From Rhodospirillales bacterium (GTDB lineage: Bacteria; Pseudomonadota; Alphaproteobacteria; Rhodospirillales; Casp-alpha2): a stretch of 6,461 nt of DNA. The first letter of the stretch is position 1, and the number at the start of each line of letters is the position of its first letter. The DNA lies in NCBI GenBank assembly GCA_018664265.1, contig JABJOR010000177.1:1-6461 (forward strand). The letters are read 5' to 3'. The notes below the pieces were generated by a model. That model was not told the origin of the DNA. It searched no databases and saw only the letters and a program-made list of their open reading frames with translations. A program made the position numbers and the translations under genes. Shown one piece after another: positions 5,686-6,461 of the stretch.

Positions 5686-6461
5686 TCCGGATTTCTTTTT
5701 CATCCGCGTTATCATCTGTTGTGTCAGAGTCAGGCACAGATTCCAGGTCATCCCCGGTTTCATCTTCATCCGACGTATCGGAACTTTCCGACTCTTCTCC
5801 CAGAAGTTTGGAAATCGAGTCCATTGACGCTGTGATAGAGCCATCTTCCGCCAAATCTGCGGTACTGGCATCATCGCCAATGATTTTTGATATAGCGCTC
5901 ATAGACTCCGAAAGCGTATTGTTTTCGGAAACAACATCTTCAAAACCCTCGCCTTCCAGATCATCGTCTTCCAATCCAAGCATTTCATCATCGCTATCAG
6001 ACTGATCGCCAATCATCAAATCCCCATCTTCAACAGGATCTTGTTCATCAAAAGCATCATCCAGTGAGTCTTCGGCTGACGACATTGAATCCTGGTCAGG
6101 TTCCGGTTCTGTGTCGGCAATAATATCGTCCATGCTTTCATCAAAGATCTCATTCAGATCGGACATATCATTGGAAAAGGAAATATCGGCAGAATCTGCC
6201 GGAATGGACGAAGCACCCCGTGGGCCGTTGCTCAAACGGTGCAGCACATCATCCAGTTGATCCAGCGTTTTATAATGAATAACCAAGGCCCCGCCACTTG
6301 AGCGTGACGAAATATCAACCTGTAAACCCAGCAACGCCGTCATGTTGCGCTCAAGTGCCAGCGTGTCGGCATCTTTCATATCGGGCGCCGGCTTTGCACT
6401 TGCGGGTACAGATTTTTCCTTGGCCTTGCTGGTAACCAGTTTTTCGGCCTGACGGACATTC
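5666..6461 (-). CDS. parB: Chromosome-partition protein ParB, C-terminal part, with a long acidic tail; 5'-truncated by the window edge
   Basis: ParB is the CTPase clamp that loads at parS sites near the origin and works with ParA in chromosome segregation. Only the last 264 codons are in the window; the start, the CTP-binding domain and the helix-turn-helix lie beyond 6461. Visible first is N-V-R-Q-A-E-K-L-V, the end of the core, then a short Lys/Ala/Pro linker. The C-terminal dimerisation domain follows: D-A-D-T-L-A-L-E, L-G-L-Q-V-D-I, and I-H-Y-K-T-L-D-Q-L-D-D-V-L-H-R-L-S (ending near 6230). Typical ParB stops there. Here the same frame runs on for about 187 residues to 5666, with 65 Asp/Glu, only 6 Lys/Arg and many Ser, probably disordered. 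Two copies of a 13-residue motif (S-M-x2-I-S-K-[IL]-[IL]-G) lie within it. parA is expected just beyond the window, since parA-parB is the usual order. The identification is secure; the role of the tail is unknown. Confidence 0.95.
   Translation of the reverse strand, partial: NVRQAEKLVTSKAKEKSVPASAKPAPDMKDADTLALERNMTALLGLQVDISSRSSGGALVIHYKTLDQLDDVLHRLSNGPRGASSIPADSADISFSNDMSDLNEIFDESMDDIIADTEPEPDQDSMSSAEDSLDDAFDEQDPVEDGDLMIGDQSDSDDEMLGLEDDDLEGEGFEDVVSENNTLSESMSAISKIIGDDASTADLAEDGSITASMDSISKLLGEESESSDTSDEDETGDDLESVPDSDTTDDNADEKEIRIKDLID
5792..5908 (-). repeat. Two-copy 13-residue protein motif in the ParB tail
   Basis: ESMSAISKIIGDD is encoded at 5908-5870 and ASMDSISKLLGEE at 5830-5792, 26 residues apart. 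Six of 13 positions are identical and the rest are mostly conservative. The hydrophobic spacing fits a short amphipathic helix in otherwise disordered acidic sequence. Weaker look-alikes occur earlier in the tail (N-D-M-S-D-L-N-E-I-F-D and E-S-M-D-D-I-I-A-D). The DNA of the two copies has diverged, so conservation seems to be at protein level. Confidence 0.6.

Noticed and set aside
5673..5686. ATCAA-N4-TTGAT, resembling FNR half-sites
   Set aside because: The halves are in everted order relative to an FNR box and lie within the last codons of parB, so chance is more likely.
5492..5827. 111-codon + strand frame with AAGAAG upstream
   Set aside because: More than half of it is antisense to the secure parB coding sequence, the AAGAAG is only 2 bases from the ATG, and the product resembles no family I know.
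5682..6005. Ser-rich 107-codon + strand frame
   Set aside because: It is the mirror of the Asp/Glu/Ser-rich parB tail; the Ser runs come from the reverse complement of acidic codons.

Overview
The window reads as ordinary chromosomal DNA of an alphaproteobacterium. The evidence is the order leuS-lptE-holA running towards a convergent parB, an arrangement I know from many Alphaproteobacteria, together with the ParB and LptE sequence types. Base composition is moderate (roughly half G+C by eye) and codon use looks even. A Rhodospirillales-like marine lineage is possible but cannot be fixed from this sequence. I see no tRNA, rRNA, CRISPR array, insertion sequence or phage gene.

Left part (1-3804, + strand): a compact three-gene unit. 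It holds the 3' seven-eighths of leuS (leucyl-tRNA synthetase; the start lies before the window), then lptE (outer-membrane lipoprotein for LPS export), which starts inside the last codons of leuS, then holA (delta subunit of the DNA polymerase III clamp loader) after a 17-base gap. No promoter or terminator is visible between them.

Middle part (3811-5379): three genes sit between holA and parB, where the common arrangement has nothing or little. A Crp/Fnr-family regulator on the - strand runs tail-to-tail into holA with only 6 bases between. A 66-residue protein of unknown function is transcribed divergently from it. A Ddn-like (deazaflavin-dependent nitroreductase family) oxidoreductase lies on the - strand. 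The divergent spacer holds two perfect inverted repeats and a tandem repeat, and looks like the control region for both divergent genes. The regulator has an FNR-type recognition helix (E-x2-S-R) but only three of the four cysteines that hold the [4Fe-4S] cluster in E. coli FNR.

Right part (5380-6461): a 286-base gene-poor spacer is followed by the 3' part of parB on the - strand (start beyond the window). This is the most unusual item. The normal ParB C-terminal dimerisation domain is complete, but instead of stopping there the reading frame continues for about 187 more residues of very acidic, serine-rich sequence. This tail carries two copies of a 13-residue motif built around S-M-x2-I-S-K-[IL]-[IL]-G. 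Such a tail on a chromosome-partition protein is the main candidate here for something undescribed.
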